This document shows positions 13,407 to 13,504 of a stretch of 13,504 nt of DNA, in pieces. The stretch is from Candidatus Methanoperedens sp. (GTDB lineage Archaea; Halobacteriota; Methanosarcinia; Methanosarcinales; Methanoperedenaceae). The notes below the pieces were generated by a model. That model saw only the letters and a program-made list of their open reading frames with translations. It ran no database searches and was not told the DNA's origin. The translations under genes were made by a program, and so were the position numbers. Where the stretch lies: assembly GCA_026552835.1 (NCBI GenBank), contig JAPMTY010000069.1, positions 1 through 13,504 on the forward strand, in the 5' to 3' direction. Position 1 is the first letter of the stretch; each line of letters begins with the position of its first letter.

Positions 13407-13504
13407 TCAGTCCTTTAGAACAATAACGAATACTCTTTTACCTATGTGCTTTTTTTGAGCATCTATTTTGGCACCATTTCCATAAGGTGTAACTTTTTTC
13501 TCAT
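13407..13504 (-). CDS. DUF2080-like transposase-associated protein, C-terminal fragment
   Basis: Partial gene; its start lies beyond the window. In the frame beginning at 13502 the last 31 residues run from EKKVTPYGNGAKIDAQKKHI to GKRVFVIVLKD and then TGA (13409-13407). The pattern VTPYGN.AK....K..IGKRV.VI is what I know from the small archaeal DUF2080 proteins that occur next to transposase genes, especially in Methanosarcinales. Those proteins are about 50-60 residues, so roughly half is visible. Their biochemical role is unknown; a SpoVT/AbrB-like or DNA-binding function is only a guess. Its neighbour here is the IS1 element, but no DUF2080 partner transposase is visible; one may lie upstream, outside the window. 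Confidence 0.65.
   Translation of the reverse strand, partial: EKKVTPYGNGAKIDAQKKHIGKRVFVIVLKD

Overview
The window is archaeal and most likely from Methanosarcinales or the methane-oxidising relatives of that order (Ca. Methanoperedens type). This rests on the end of the mtr operon (Na+-pumping methyl-tetrahydromethanopterin:coenzyme M methyltransferase), a giant S-layer-type surface protein with a PGF-pre-PGF domain, archaeal TATA boxes, and an archaeal transposase-associated small protein. The exact genus is inference.

Positions 2-2503 (+): mtrB, mtrA, mtrF, mtrG and mtrH are packed with 0-13 base gaps, each with its own Shine-Dalgarno site. mtrE, mtrD and mtrC should lie just upstream, outside the window. 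MtrH moves the methyl group from methyl-tetrahydro(sarcina)pterin to the corrinoid of MtrA. The membrane subunits couple onward transfer to coenzyme M to sodium export, or the reverse in a methane oxidiser. A hairpin plus T-tract overlaps the mtrH stop codon.

Positions 2701-9681 (+): one intact gene of 2326 codons for a secreted, membrane-anchored, heavily N-glycosylatable mosaic protein. In order it has a signal peptide, a NosD-like parallel beta-helix, an Ig-like domain, a cadherin-like domain with an inserted C-type lectin, a second cadherin-like domain with an inserted jelly-roll, two Fn3-like domains, two BIG2 domains, four 90-residue tandem repeats, another Ig-like domain, a Ca-loop domain, a Ser/Thr/Gly linker, a PGF-pre-PGF domain and a C-terminal membrane helix. 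Two repeat blocks are nearly identical at DNA level.

Positions 9682-11803: a convergent intergenic region with inverted repeats, then on the minus strand a 544-residue membrane iron-sulfur protein of the NapH/NosR-like type. It has a Met/His-rich exported N-terminal segment. Its leader carries a perfect 10-base inverted repeat between the TATA box and the Shine-Dalgarno site.

Positions 11804-13504 (all minus): a small membrane protein of unknown function with a doubtful TTG start, then a complete IS1-family element (12223-13293) with imperfect terminal inverted repeats, an exact 8-base target duplication and an A AAA AAC frameshift site joining its two transposase frames. The C-terminal end of a DUF2080-like transposase-associated protein runs off the window. 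This end is a mobile-element landing zone beside core energy genes.

I saw no tRNA, rRNA or CRISPR array. No wholly new system is demonstrated. The most unusual items are the nested-domain surface protein and the iron-sulfur protein with its operator-like hairpin.
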